Part shown: one piece after another, positions 34,488 to 45,112 of the stretch
Layout of the letters: each line of letters opens with the position of its first letter
Position numbering within the stretch: position 1 is the first letter of the stretch
Source of the DNA: Malurus cyaneus samueli
Taxonomy: Eukaryota; Chordata; Aves; Passeriformes; Maluridae
Reading direction: 5' to 3'
NCBI GenBank assembly: GCA_009741485.1
Contig: CM019229.1
Span: 4,474,665 to 4,538,664 of the forward strand
DNA length: 64,000 nucleotides
Position numbers and translations under genes: made by a program
Notes under the pieces: model-generated
What the model saw: only the letters and a program-made list of their open reading frames with translations
What the model was told of the DNA's origin: nothing
Database searches by the model: none

Positions 34488-36079
34488 ATGGTATGAAGGG
34501 TCTGCCTGGCTGAGGAACAAGAGGAATAGGGAGTTGGAGCACTCCCCTCCTGCCAGCCGGGCAGTTTTTATCAACACGAGGCAGCTGTAAATGTTCCCGC
34601 AGCAGCAGGGACCCGGGAGCTGGGAGTGCAGCTCAGCTGAGTGTGTTATTGGATTATCAGCTGATTAGAGCTGTTAAGAGCCCACTCTTGAATAATCAAC
34701 ATGGTGCTTTTTGGCTGCTGGGGACCGGTGGGAGGGGAAGGGAGGCAGCGCAGAACCTGGCTGATGTTGATTCATGAGTGATCCCTCGTGTTGCCATCAG
34801 CAGCTCCCTGGGGGCCTGGGATGCCCCTCCTGCCCCAGATCCCAGCTGTCCAAGCTCCATGGGGATTCCTTCTCTTTCTCTATCACAGTTTCCAGTCCAC
34901 AGGGGCAGGATCTGGTGCGTTTTGACGTCTTGGGGAGATGCCCCTGCAGCCTGGTGCTGTGCTGTACTTGGGCTGGGTTTGATTCACACAGAAGGAGTAC
35001 CCAGAGTGCTGGACACTCGGGCTGTGTGCTCCTGTCTGTGGTGATGGAAGAGTTGAATTCCTGCACTGCCAATGGAATGGGGGAATAGGGTGGGGATGTG
35101 GGGGTCCCATTGCAAAAGGGGCTCCTCAGCCAGGATAAGGGGCAGGGAGACTTTCCAGTGGAATAAGAGAGGTAAAAAGCTTAGAAGGAGCTCGCAGTGA
35201 TGCCCTGGAGTGGATTCCTGTTGAGGCAAGGCAAGACAGAGACCCGGCGATGGATCTGAGCTGGCCAAGATTAGGCTGGGAGCAATTTAAAACAACACAA
35301 TGATCCCTTTCCTATGCCTCTCCTTTGTACTGACAACAGCAGCGTTTGGGGACAGACTGAGCAACAGCCATGTGCCTGCTGGCCCTTCTTTCCCTTTCTT
35401 TCCCCTTCTTTCTGCTTCCCAAGGTTGTTTTGGCCTGCTGCTGAGTCACAGTTTCCCCTGGAGAAGCTTCCCTTCAGTCCCCTTGCAGCAGAAGTTTTTC
35501 TGCTCTCCTTTGATATGGATTTTTGCTCCCTGGAGCTGTGTCCTTCTGGTGGCCTTTGGCTCGGACACCACAATTCCACAGTAACTTCATGGGCCATGTT
35601 TTTCCTGCAGTCACAATGTTCCTGTCCCCAGTAAAATCAATGGCCTGATACCAGCATGAGGGCAAAATTAGATATGACAAGGAATAATAGATCACAAGCA
35701 TATTGATTGTACCCTGATATTCAGGGGTCCTGAGTGATAAAGACAGAGAATATCCCTGTCTCCACACCCTCCTCTGCTTTCTGTGCCTTTAAACTCTAGG
35801 AGATGTTCCCCATGGGATTTATGTCTAGGGTTTACAGAGCAGTGAAAACAAACAAGTTCCAGGCTGGAAGGAGCTGGTCTCAAGTTCCTTGAGGGAACAA
35901 AAAGGGTGTGAGAAGAAAGGTTTTAACAAGACAGTGGGATAAGGGAGGAGAAAAGAGGCCATGTGTTAGATAACATGATTTATACATGCTCAGTGCAATT
36001 CAGGGAAGGGGATGTGTCCTGATTGGAACTTGCAACCTGTCAAAGAAGGCTCAGACTGAAGACTGCTGCCTCCAGGTTT

Positions 36080-36235
36080 CTTAGAATCCCAGAATGGCTT
36101 GGCATTAGACCTGGCAGATCATCTCATTCCACCCCCTGCCCTGGGCAGAGACACCTTCCAATAGACCAGATTGCTCCAATCTGTGTCCAGCCTGGCCTTG
36201 GACAGTTCCAGGGATGGGGATATTGCTCCAAACAG
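36080..36235 (-). mobile_element. CR1 LINE fragment, 3' end
   Basis: Reverse-complement CR1 terminus: AGAATCCCAGAATGGCTTGG, CCCTGCCCTGGGCAGAGACA, 'ccaatagaccagattgctccaat', GGCCTTGGACAGTTCCAGGG. It ends about 30 bp before an oppositely oriented CR1 copy. Confidence 0.9.
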
Positions 36236-36263
36236 CCTGAGCCTTTTACCTTCTTTGCAGCAG

Positions 36264-36500
36264 TGATAGGACAAGGAGTAATGGACATTGACTATAATAC
36301 AAGACCTTCCACCTCAACCTGAGGAAGAATTTCTTTCCATGGAGGGTGGCAGAGCCCTGGGAAGGTGTGGAGTCTCCCTCTCTGGAGATTTTCCAAACTC
36401 ACCCAGACTCCTTCCTGTGCTACCTGCTGTGGGTGACCCTGCCTTGGCAGAGGGGTTGGGCTGGGTGATCTTCCATCCCAAACAGTTCTGGGATTCTACA
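36264..36500 (+). mobile_element. CR1 LINE fragment, 3' end, opposite orientation
   Basis: Plus-strand CR1 of a subfamily different from its neighbour. In order: 'gataggacaaggagtaatgg', 'ccacctcaacctgaggaagaatttcttt', GGTGGCAGAGCCCTGGGAAG, 'gtggagtctccctctctggagatttt', 'gtgaccctgccttggcagagggg' and the terminal 'ggctgggtgatcttccatcccaaa', then GTTCTGGGATTCTA. The two copies form an imperfect inverted pair. Confidence 0.88.
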
Positions 36501-36829
36501 CAGGATGACACCTGAAAGTCTCCATCAGCTGAGCCTCACCCAGTCTCCATCACCTTCATTCTCCAGGCTCCTTGGGCTGGCACTCCTCCACAGGAGCACT
36601 CAGTCACGGTCAGAGCCCTCCCCACGTCTGCCCTGCACAGAGCCCAGGGAGGTAAAGGAGGATCTGGCTGTGCTGTTGAGGAAGATGGACCCTTTCCATT
36701 ATACGATAATTAAATTGCCTGTAATTATGTTCTTGACAGTGAAATGCAGGCAGTAAATGATCCTCACATTCCACGCTCCCTCCCTCTCCCCAGGACCCCC
36801 CCAGCCACCCCTCCCCTCTAAATGCTGAA

Positions 36830-37180
36830 TTATTTTACAGTTGATAGTTCCTTAGATTTGCCGACCTTTAAAAGCTGAACACTACATGCCTGTTGAATTT
36901 TAATCAATTTATTTTTTTCAACTGGAAATGTCAGACTTCTGCACGGAATTACTTGGTGCCGGCTGATGTGACAAAGACCCAAAGTTCAGCATCTGAAGCC
37001 GCCGAGGAGCAGTGCCTTGCGTGCATTAGCACAGATAATTTGCAGGATGTGAAAATGAGAGCAGGAGTGAGGGAGCATATATTTTTCATTAGCTTGGGTT
37101 TAGAGGGCTCGGGAACCTGCATTCATTTCATCCGGCGAACTCTGGCCTCATTAAATCCAGACGGGGGCTGGGAGTAAGAA
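36830..37180. promoter_or_regulatory. Candidate conserved non-coding block
   Basis: About 350 bp of unique sequence with AT-rich homeodomain cores (GAATTTTAATCAATTTATTT near 36895) and retained CpGs (GAAGCCGCCGAGGAGC near 36995, CATCCGGCGAACTC near 37130), plus GTGCATTAGCACAGATAATTTGC near 37020. The combination of low repeat content, AT-rich cores and preserved CpGs is typical of deeply conserved vertebrate enhancers. Confidence 0.4.
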
Positions 37181-37964
37181 GTGGTGAAGGCCACCAAAGG
37201 GCAGGAGCTAAAGTGAGTTTGTTGGTGGAGTTGGAGATGAACTCGGTGGGACAGCAGCAGTGCCCACTCCGTGGTACCCAGCGTGGCACAGGAGCTGCCC
37301 AAACCATTCCCAGCCTCCACTGGCCCAGTTCATCAGAACACATTCCCCCACCGTGGCTCTGAAGACCCTAGGCTGTGATCTGAGGAGCCCAGCAAAGGTT
37401 CCCCTGCTGTGCCAGCCCTTCCCTAAAGAAGGAAATTAACCCTCTAATTAGCACCGAGCCTGGCTGGCACTGCCTGCAAGGACTGCACCTTCCCTTCCTG
37501 GAGCAGAGCCCACCTGAGGAGGGAGATGATGAATTATAAACACAATCCTGCAGGCTGAGCGCTGCTGAGGAGCCCGTGCAGTGAGTGAGCCCCAGTGAGG
37601 AGCATTCTGGTCTGGACTGGGATTTGCTGGTTTTCATCCTGACTTTGGCACCACATTTGTGTTCTACAGCAATGCTGGGGCTTCTGTGCCTCCTTCCTGA
37701 GCAGAATTTCTCTCCCATCAATGGCCAGGATGCTCCACATCAGTTCTGTCCTGCGTCACCTGCTTCCCACTATCAGTCATTCAGGCATAACTCATCACCT
37801 TCTGCTTTCCTTCTGTCAGCAGTCTCTGGTGTTTCCCTTCAGTCTGCTCCAATCCCTGGCCCAGGAACATGTTTCTGTCCTATTAAAATTTAATTCCTCC
37901 TTTGGAATAGAGACTTCTCATCACACACAACCGGATGGATAAATGTTTGCTAAGGTGACAAGGA

Positions 37965-38150
37965 TTGAGTATATTTAATCTTCCTTCCTTCTCTTTAAAA
38001 AACTGTGCCCGTCGTTGCCTCTTGGCACAGGTACATTAAAATCAATAATGAACCTTGCAAACGGATCTGTGATAAAATATGATCTAGCCTTCTCCACTGA
38101 ACTGTAATAAGCAGCTTTTTCAAAACCATGCACGTCCTTGTGTGCAGCAG
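37965..38150. promoter_or_regulatory. Candidate conserved non-coding block
   Basis: Unique block: GTGCCCGTCGTTGCC (near 38004), GGTACATTAAAATCAATAATG (near 38031), CTTGCAAACGGATCTGTG (near 38053), then CTGTAATAAGCAGC (near 38101). No repeats. Composition-based call. Confidence 0.33.
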
Positions 38151-39169
38151 AAGTGATGTGGTGGCTGTGTGTTGGTTCAAGGAAAGTTCCAGGAGATTCT
38201 GTGGATTGAGGGGCCTCAAACCCGAGTGTCCTTCCACCTGGAAATTGCTGGATATAAAGGGTCATTCTTTATTTATCCTGATCTTAGAGCCTCTCTGAAG
38301 CTTTGCTCTGTGAGGTAGGGGCTGAGGAACCTTTGGACACAGCATTGAAGATCCTTTATTATGACTTCATTTGCCTGAAATGGATTTTAATTGGGAAATG
38401 CTCGTGGGTGATGTCCCTCTGTTCTTGTGGGAGATGAACCAGCTCGGATGAGTTCATAACTGGGGCAGGACCAGTCAAATTGGCAGAAATGCAGAACTGA
38501 GTCAAGGTGGGACACAGGACTGTCACTCAGAGTGACTGAGGTGTGATTGACTCCAGCCTTGCTCTGAACCAGGTGGAGGCAGGCCTGAACCTGCATTTAT
38601 CTTGTCTTAGATGACTCTGCTGATCACAAATTCATTGACTCATCTGAAGGAACCTGCTCTTTGTGCTTCCCCTCTCGGTTCAGCCCATAAAATTTTGAGA
38701 TCTCATTCTTGCCGCGAAGAAGACAAAAAGTTCCTTTGAATTCTGAGTTTTGCAAGAAAGGGAACCATCCCTGCTGTGCAGCTTTTTAAATTTAGCTCAG
38801 AGGTCCTGCTTCTGAAATCCTCCTGTATGAAAAGCCCTCAGAGAAGACAGAGCCTATGGAAAGCAGCCCAGCCCGGGCTTCCTAACTATTCATCAGCCTT
38901 CCCTTTAAAGGAGGCAAATGTTATTATTCCCTTTGCCAAACGGGAGTGTGAACACATCTGCTCCTCCACCCACATTTTGGCACCCCCTCCCGGTTCAAAC
39001 TCCCACGGCTCACCCTCTGTCACAGCTCGGCAGCCCACCACAAAAGGCAGCGTTTCAGCGAGGTCTCTCTCCATCCACAGTCCTGTCCCTGGCTGGGATG
39101 AGCCCCTTCCTGGCCTTTGTTTCAGGTTAAGCAAATGTCAGGCTGGTTTGGAGGTTCCTCGCTCCGCCC

Positions 39170-39345
39170 CGGCGGTGCTGCAGACATTCGTGGTCCTCTG
39201 GCAGCCGCAGGACTCTGACATTTACCTCCCCGCCAGGCAGGAGATAATTGTGGCTCTGTCGGATTTTGCTAATCGCCGGTGGTGTCCAGCTTCAGAAACG
39301 AGCTCAGGTGGCCAAAGCTTATTTTCTTTCCTCATTTTTTCACAT
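39170..39345. promoter_or_regulatory. Candidate conserved non-coding block
   Basis: Contains GGCAGGAGATAATTGTGGCTC, CTGTCGGATTTTGCTAATCG and CGGTGGTG, i.e. two TAAT-type cores with three CpGs in 60 bp. It is bordered on the left by a more GC-rich CpG-bearing segment (CTCGCTCCGCCCCGGCGG near 39158). Unique sequence. Confidence 0.33.
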
Positions 39346-39946
39346 TCTCACATCCCCATCTAGCCCTGCCTGCTCCTCCACCCTCCCGCCCCACCGCTTA
39401 TCGGCCTGGGCTCATTTGATGAAACACACGTTAAAATTAAAAATCACTAATTTTTTAGAGGAGGTTAGAACAGCCTGAATTTCCTTCTCCTCCATGCATG
39501 ATCATCCCTCCCAACCCTCCCCAACTATTCTGAACCCACTGGGGAAGATGCTGAAACCCACTGGAAGAGCTGTTGATGGGGAAAATTGGAGTTTGGGATG
39601 TGCCCTGCTCATCTGGGAGATCCTGGGACACTCTGACTGTCACATAAACTCAGTGAAAAAAGGTCCTGCCCATTGCATTTTTCTATCCAAACACAATACC
39701 AAACCATAAAAAAAAGGACCTGGCATTTCTGCCTGCTGGAGAATCTCCTATAAACGGGGCTGTTTGACAAGGGGATGGATTAGGTGCCATCTGGAAATCC
39801 TGCTCACCCCCAGTTTTCTGTGATTCCGCAAGGCTGACATTTAAGGATCAGATCAAGAGGGAAACAGTGGCTTCTGCAGGGCTCTGCTAATCTCAAACTT
39901 CATTCAGATTTGAAAATGAGTTTTGACCAGGGCTATCGATTTCCCT

Positions 39947-40009
39947 CTTTGCTTTGCTTTGCTTTGCCAGCGCGTGTCCCTACGTGTGTGTGTATGTGTG
40001 TGTGTGTTT
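39947..40009. repeat. (TTTGC)n and (GT)n microsatellites
   Basis: Two adjacent short tracts: about four units of CTTTG/TTTGC (39947-39967) and an alternating GT tract interrupted by one A (39984-40009), separated by a CpG-containing spacer. Confidence 0.8.
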
Positions 40010-40867
40010 GCAATTTTAACCCGAAAGACTGAAAGGCACCACTCCCTCCTTTCCTGACTCCTGTGCACCTCCCCTCTGAAACCCCAGTAAGGGACTTCAT
40101 TAAAAAAAAGCAAACTGCAGCAGTCAGGAAGTGCAAGGGGAGGAGGAATCAGAAGAACTGATGAGGACAGCAAGTGTTTGAAAGCTGAAGGAGGGGAGGA
40201 GCCGTTGCAGATGTTGCCAGCTGTTGCTTGGTGCGTGGGTGTCACACCAGCCCACCCCTACAGAGGAGAACAAACCCACAGATTAAATCTTTGTGCTGTG
40301 GCCCTGGGGCTGTCCTGCTCTATTTGAGTTGTCACCTGTCCCCAAGCCCCTGTCCCGCTGCCATCCACAATCCTCCTCCACCAGCCCATCCTGGCTGCTC
40401 CATTCTGCACTCTGGCCCTCGCTGCAGCGTCCAGTGGCTGCCAGCCAGCTGTGAACAACTGGGGAAAGACATCTTTATTCATAGGATTGAAGCCCTCAAA
40501 AATCATGAAATCAATCCAGTCGCTGTTTTGTGTATAAAAAGGAAAAAAAAAAAATATCGACGTGTTTTATAGCCGCTCTCCTTCCCCTCTTTCGAATGTG
40601 CTTGTTTTCCTGGAATGACACTTTGTTCTATCATCAGAAAGCGAGTGCTGACGTCGATTTTTCCTTCTCCCTGTTACACTGTTCCCTGGGTAAGTTGTCT
40701 CCTACCAGCCTCCAGAAGGTTTTCTCTCAGCTGTCAGGATATTCTGAAGCTCCCCCACGAGAAACAACTTTCACCTCACACCCCAACCTTGCCCACCATG
40801 CAAAAAAAATCACATAAATCCTTCTGATGCCTTCCTTCCTCTTTTTCTCCCATTTGACCAAAGAAGG

Positions 40868-41246
40868 GCAGTAAAATACAACTGTATTAGCAAAATACAG
40901 GATGTTATTGTATTGGTAAAATACAGAATATTAGTTTTAAAATGTAGTAAAATATTACTATATTAGTAAAATATAGGTTGTTATTGTACAGTAAAACACA
41001 GAATATTAGTTCAAAAATGTAGAAAAATATTACTATATTACTAAAATATAGGATGTTATTATATTAGTAAAATACAGGATTCTGGTTAAAAAATGTAGTA
41101 AAATATTACTATATTAGTAAAATATAGGATGCTATTGTATTAGTAAAATACAGAATATTGGTTTAAAAACGTAGTAAAATATTACTGTATTAGTAAAAGA
41201 TAGGATTTTATTGTAGTGGTAAAATACAGAACATTAGTTTAAAAAG
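40868..41246. repeat. 76-bp AT-rich minisatellite, about 5 copies
   Basis: Unit of about 76 bp made of two related halves: TAGTAAAATATTACTATATT then AGTAAAATATAGGATGTTAT, followed by TGTATTAGTAAAATACAG and AATATTAGTTTAAAAATG. Each unit therefore contains three or more copies of a shorter TATTAGTAAAATA core, showing expansion in two steps. Units diverge by small indels and substitutions. GC content is below 25%. No coding capacity. Confidence 0.93.
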
Positions 41247-41634
41247 GAAGGGTTTGGATAGGCAGAATTGAAAGGCCAGCTGTCCATTTAACCTTAAATC
41301 TACCCAGTATTTAAAATTCATTATTCCCTCTTTATTCTTTCAATCCCTGACTATTTTCTCCCTAGGATTTCCACCTTATCCTGTACCTAAGACTGGTACT
41401 TTTTGAGAGTGGGCTGGTGAAATGTAGCAGAGGAGACTGTACCGCAGGACAATTGTTTCATTTTGTGCAAACATTGATCTTTTCTCTCTTGATCTGTGCC
41501 GGCTCCTCCGTGACCCCTTCGCTCCAACTTTTTTATTCCTGCTCCTGATTCCAAAAGTCAGCAGAAGAAAGTGAAAACCCCACAGCCCCTGTCGTTCCAA
41601 AGGTGTGACCCTCCCTCCCCAAACTCCCCGCAGC

Positions 41635-41830
41635 CCTTCCACTGCATGCAAATTTTCACAGCCTATCGATAAAAAGGATCTCGAGGCCAAATGGAAATTG
41701 AGCAGCTGCTTAAATTGCTTGAGGGGAAAGAAAGCCATTCAAAGAGAGTTATTATTATTATTTTAAACATTCAAATGAATGACCCAATCGATTTCAGGCC
41801 TCTTTGTTCTGTGAGCCCTCGCCAGGAATT
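41635..41830. promoter_or_regulatory. Candidate regulatory block: octamer and two ATCGAT sites
   Basis: Perfect POU octamer ATGCAAAT at 41646-41653, ATCGAT at 41665-41670 and a longer AATCGATT at 41786-41793, separated by AT-rich sequence with (TTA)4 and CATTCAAATGAATG (a near-palindrome near 41769). ATCGAT is the core bound by ONECUT/CUX-type cut-homeodomain proteins. No repeats and no coding. The motif set is suggestive of a developmental enhancer. Confidence 0.42.
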
Positions 41831-42204
41831 CCTGAGCGCTCCAGCTGCAGGACTGGCAGCTCTGCCTTGGATAATGCAGAGCATGACTGAAAGCCCCGTA
41901 TTTCTTCACCACCCACTCTGGGGGTGTCATTTCCCCAATCTCCTGCCCCTTCTAGGCCACAGCATTCAGAGGATTTGGGCAGAAGAATGTATTTCTTCTC
42001 CTACAAAAAATCCCTTTGGACTGGATACAAAGGGAAGAGTCCTGGGAAATTTTCCCTCTCATCAGAGCAGAGTGCACGGTGAGCCTTTATCACACTCATG
42101 GGGCTGTAAAAAAACCTTTTTGGGAAGGGACAGAAACAAGCAGGTCACCAGAGGGGCTTCCCCTCAGCCCACGACAGCAGGATAATCCAAGTGTTGCCGT
42201 GTCT

Positions 42205-42500
42205 AACATTGGCTTTGCATAATGTGATTAATTGATGGATTTCCAGAGCGTGTTACTAGCACTGCGCTGGACTTCAGTGCATTTCCACTTTGAAGACTCT
42301 AACTAGAGACCCTCAGCTTAATTTTAGTAATCAGTACTGTAACTGGAGCAAGGCTAAGCCGGCCACACTCTCCTTTCAAAGCCACGCGTGCTATCTCTCA
42401 TCTTTATTCTCCTTCTCAGTTCCTTGACCGCTGACCTCTCCAGCAGCAATCAGCCTCCCTGGCCCTGTCATTATACTTGCTGTAATGATGAAATAATAGC
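42205..42500. promoter_or_regulatory. Candidate regulatory block with PBX-HOX-type site
   Basis: Contains TGATTAAT at 42225-42232, a match to the PBX-HOX composite TGATTNAT, running into TGATGGATT. Then follow AGCTTAATTTTAGTAATCAG (near 42316), GCTAAGCCGGCCAC and CAAAGCCACGCGTGCTATC (near 42354-42393) with several CpGs, and CTGTAATGATGAAATAATAGC near 42480. Unique throughout. Confidence 0.4.
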
Positions 42501-43057
42501 TGGCTGCCTCAGCCTGCCATCAGGATGGGCCCGATGCAGATGGCCTGGTGTGCTCTCCAAGCCAGGGGATGCATCACTGCCCGCAGGAGCATCCACAGCT
42601 TCAGTGCTCCAGTTCCAATGTCCTTCCTCAATGGCACTTCTGCACAGCCCTGGGGGACAGAGCTGCCAGCAGCCAGGGTTCTGATGCCATGTGAGACTGC
42701 AGGGCCATTCCCTGCCTCAGAACCCCACAGAAAAGTCACTCTGAATGCATTTATTGGGATTTTTTGGTGAGGTGCTGGATCCTCACCAGGAGACTCCTTG
42801 GATTAACACACTGCAAAAAGCACTTTTTGTCTCTGTGCATCTGTTTCACCTGTATTATCTCCTCTGTCTATGTGTCTTATTAGTGCTGACTGCAAACTTC
42901 ATTAAGACTGAGGTTGTCTTCTGGAAATATTTGCATAACACTCAGCAGGGAGAGACACCCTCAGCTGTGTGACTGCTCAGGCTTTGAGGACAGGGCAGTG
43001 CAGGGCATCACCACTGCCTTCCCTTCTGCATGGGGCAGAGCTCAGCACCTGCAAGAA

Positions 43058-43161
43058 CTTCATTTCCACCTGGAAAGACCTGTTTCCAAAAGAAATTACC
43101 TCATTTCCATCTGAAATGGCCTAGTTTTCACCTAGAAGGACCTCGTTTCCACCTGTTTCCA
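43058..43161. repeat. Degenerate ~21-bp minisatellite
   Basis: Four to five diverged units around CTCATTTCCACCTGGAAAGA: 'cttcatttccacctggaaagac', 'ctgtttccaaaagaaattac', 'ctcatttccatctgaaatggc', 'ctagttttcacctagaaggac', 'ctcgtttccacctg'. Old array. The peptide repeat in one frame is incidental. Confidence 0.75.
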
Positions 43162-43254
43162 GATTTTAGAAAGCTGGCAGCCCCTTGGAAATTCAAACGA
43201 ACTTCCCTGCCCATCCACCTCTTGTTTGTTTGTTATTTTAATCTCTCTCCCCAT

Positions 43255-43625
43255 CCGCAGCGTGAAGAGAAAGGGCTGATTGACAGCTAAACTGTTTCAA
43301 ATCAATAGAAAGAGCACTTGGAGATTAAAGCAATTTAAACAAGGTGTTTATGTGGAGTTAAAACTGCACTTGAAGGAAACAAGCGCCGGGGCTGAAGGAA
43401 GTGGGTCAGGCACAGACACGGGGAACCTGCCTGAGCGAGGTAAGATTACAGCAATAGGCTGGGCTGGCTTTTCATCACAAAGAGATCACTGCTTTCCATA
43501 AAGGACGCCTAATCTCGAAATTGCTTCAGCTTTCGACTGATTGTTCCATCGATTTAGACAGGCGGGCCCTGCCCCTCCTGCGATCCGGCCGCTCTAATCT
43601 CTGGCACATCTCTCTCGCTCGGTTT
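43255..43625. promoter_or_regulatory. Candidate regulatory block with perfect PBX-PREP site
   Basis: TGATTGACAG at 43277-43286 matches exactly the composite site of PBX with PREP/MEIS TALE homeodomain proteins. Downstream lie GCAATTTAAACAAGG, AATCTCGAAATTGC and ATCGAT at 43548-43553. From 43380 to 43640 I count about 17 CpGs in 260 bp, well above the surroundings. No repeats. This is the strongest single enhancer candidate in the window by motif content, though conservation was not measured. Confidence 0.45.
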
Positions 43626-43794
43626 GGGATTTGGGATGCGCTGTTTTTGTAACCGGGCTGTGGAGACATCCCGGGCTGCTGTCCCCTACTTTGCCGGGCT
43701 GGAGAGCAGAGGCAAAGCCCAGCAGTGCTGTCACTGTCACTCCCTCCTCTGGCTCATCAAGAACCTCAGGGGCTACTCTGAAACCATCGCAGAG

Positions 43795-43905
43795 CTCCCA
43801 TTATAGTTTTTAATCAATGCAAAGGCCTTGTCCCCTTGCTAAATTGCTTGAACTCCTCCCCTTCCCAGGCTTTTAGGTAATTGCTGTAGATGAGCACTCC
43901 AGCTA
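43795..43905. promoter_or_regulatory. Candidate conserved non-coding block
   Basis: Short AT-leaning unique block: ATTATAGTTTTTAATCAATG, TGCTAAATTGCTTG and CTTTTAGGTAATTGCTGTAG, with several TAAT/AATTG cores. It may belong to the same regulatory cluster as 43255-43625. Confidence 0.27.
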
Positions 43906-44990
43906 GCAAGGAGAGCTGAGCCAGGGCTATTGATCAGCCCAAATGTGCTGTTGGCATGGTTTGGAGGAGCTTTACTAACTCACCCCAGGGGCAGATCGGG
44001 TTTTCCATGTTTCATGTTCTCACAGCTTTGCATCGCCCTGGTGAGGTGCTGATTGAACCCTTCCCTCCCTGACACCCACCGGACGGTGGCAATAATTTGG
44101 GAAATGCCAACTTTTCCCCAGTGACCATCAGAAAAGCCCAGACAATTGGTTTATGGGATGTGTTTGATTTCTGGGCAACTGAAGGGGAGGGGTCCTGCTG
44201 AGTGTCCCATGAGCACTGTGGGAAGCAGCTGGGTCAGCTCACCCTACAACCACTGAGGATCTGACCCCAAGTGGAAAAGATCCTGCAGAGCATGCACAAC
44301 CTGCTCCAAAGAGCTGGAACTAGAGAAAGAACAGGTGCTTGGGGAAGCTCAGTGCCAAGGACAGGAAAACCTGTAATTACAACGTTAAAATCTTCACTAA
44401 ATCTGCAGATCAGCAAAATCCCCTGGCCTCTAATCCTGGCAAAAGCTTTTGGGGCCCCCACAGACCAGTTTGACCATGGCCATGGAGCAATTCCCTGTTG
44501 CTGTCACTCTCAGGGAGGCAATGTCAGGTCCCAGGTCCCAAGCAAGGATTTGAGAGCTGAATGGGTGGTGAATTTCTGTTTATTTTGTGTCACCAGGAGC
44601 ACGCAGGGGGATTCTGCCTCTGTGGGCTCACCAGAGCATCAGGCAGGAGCAGCTGCTCCTTTGGAGGGGATGACTGAGCGTGTTTTGAAGGCACCACAGC
44701 ACCGCTGTGCCCTTCTTCCCAGGGATCATTATTATCTCAGTGACAAGTGTCCAGCTGACAGAGTGATTCTGGTGCCACCAGAGCTGTCACAGCTCCGTGC
44801 AGGTGCTGTGCCTGACAAGGCTGTCCCCATCTTCCTTGGGGACGTGGTGCTTGTGTCACTTGGCTCGTGAGCTCCGTGTCAAACCTTTCAGCTGCCCTGC
44901 TCTGTGCTCCAGGCAGTGCTTGCTGAGGCACAGCCAGAAAAGCTCCTGGGTCCTCCAGGAGCCTGGTGAGTCCATTAATCTTGGTGTGGA

Positions 44991-45112
44991 GCCAGGTTAA
45001 CCAGGTTGGAGCAGCCTGGTCTGGTGGAAGCTGTCCCTGCCCATGGCAGGGGCTGGAACGAGATGATTTTTAAGGTCCCTTCACAACCAAAGCAGTCTGT
45101 GACTCTCTGACT
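44991..45112 (+). mobile_element. CR1 LINE fragment, 3' end
   Basis: Plus-strand CR1 end: 'ccaggttggagcagcctggtctggtgg', GTCCCTGCCCATGGCAGGGG, 'ctggaacgagatgatttttaaggtccc', 'aaccaaagcagtctgtgactctctgactc'. The CpG in 'aacgagatg' persists. Fairly young. Confidence 0.92.

Larger units (their letters stand above)
30887..36079. other. Gene-free stretch
   Basis: No gene recognised. It contains a short CR1 end (32596-32640), an 8-bp microsatellite (32698-32757), a GGA/GAA-rich tract (33136-33170), a 38-bp tandem repeat (34382-34487) and an X-box-like site GCTGCCATGGCAAC (33110-33123). A 256-codon minus frame (32481-33251) passes through the 8-bp repeat and the GGA tract and is low-complexity. Nothing else is supported. 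Confidence 0.62.
36501..40867. other. Gene-free stretch rich in candidate regulatory DNA
   Basis: No gene recognised. Candidate elements are listed at 36830-37180, 37965-38150 and 39170-39345. A 195-codon plus frame (38776-39363) overlaps the last one but shows no domain or splice structure. Simple repeats are (TTTGC)n at 39947-39967 and (GT)n at 39984-40009. An ATCGAT site lies at 39935-39940. Confidence 0.6.
41247..44990. other. Gene-free stretch rich in candidate regulatory DNA
   Basis: No gene recognised. Candidate elements are listed at 41635-41830, 42205-42500, 43255-43625 and 43795-43905; a degenerate minisatellite lies at 43058-43161. A 199-codon plus frame (44271-44870) lacks any recognisable domain. 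A donor-like GCGAG|GTAAGA occurs at 43435-43445. Confidence 0.6.

Noticed and set aside
38776..39363. 195-codon plus frame
   Set aside because: No recognisable domain or splice context; overlaps an enhancer-like block with homeodomain cores.
44271..44870. 199-codon plus frame
   Set aside because: No family resemblance; ordinary mixed-composition unique sequence with opposite-strand openness.
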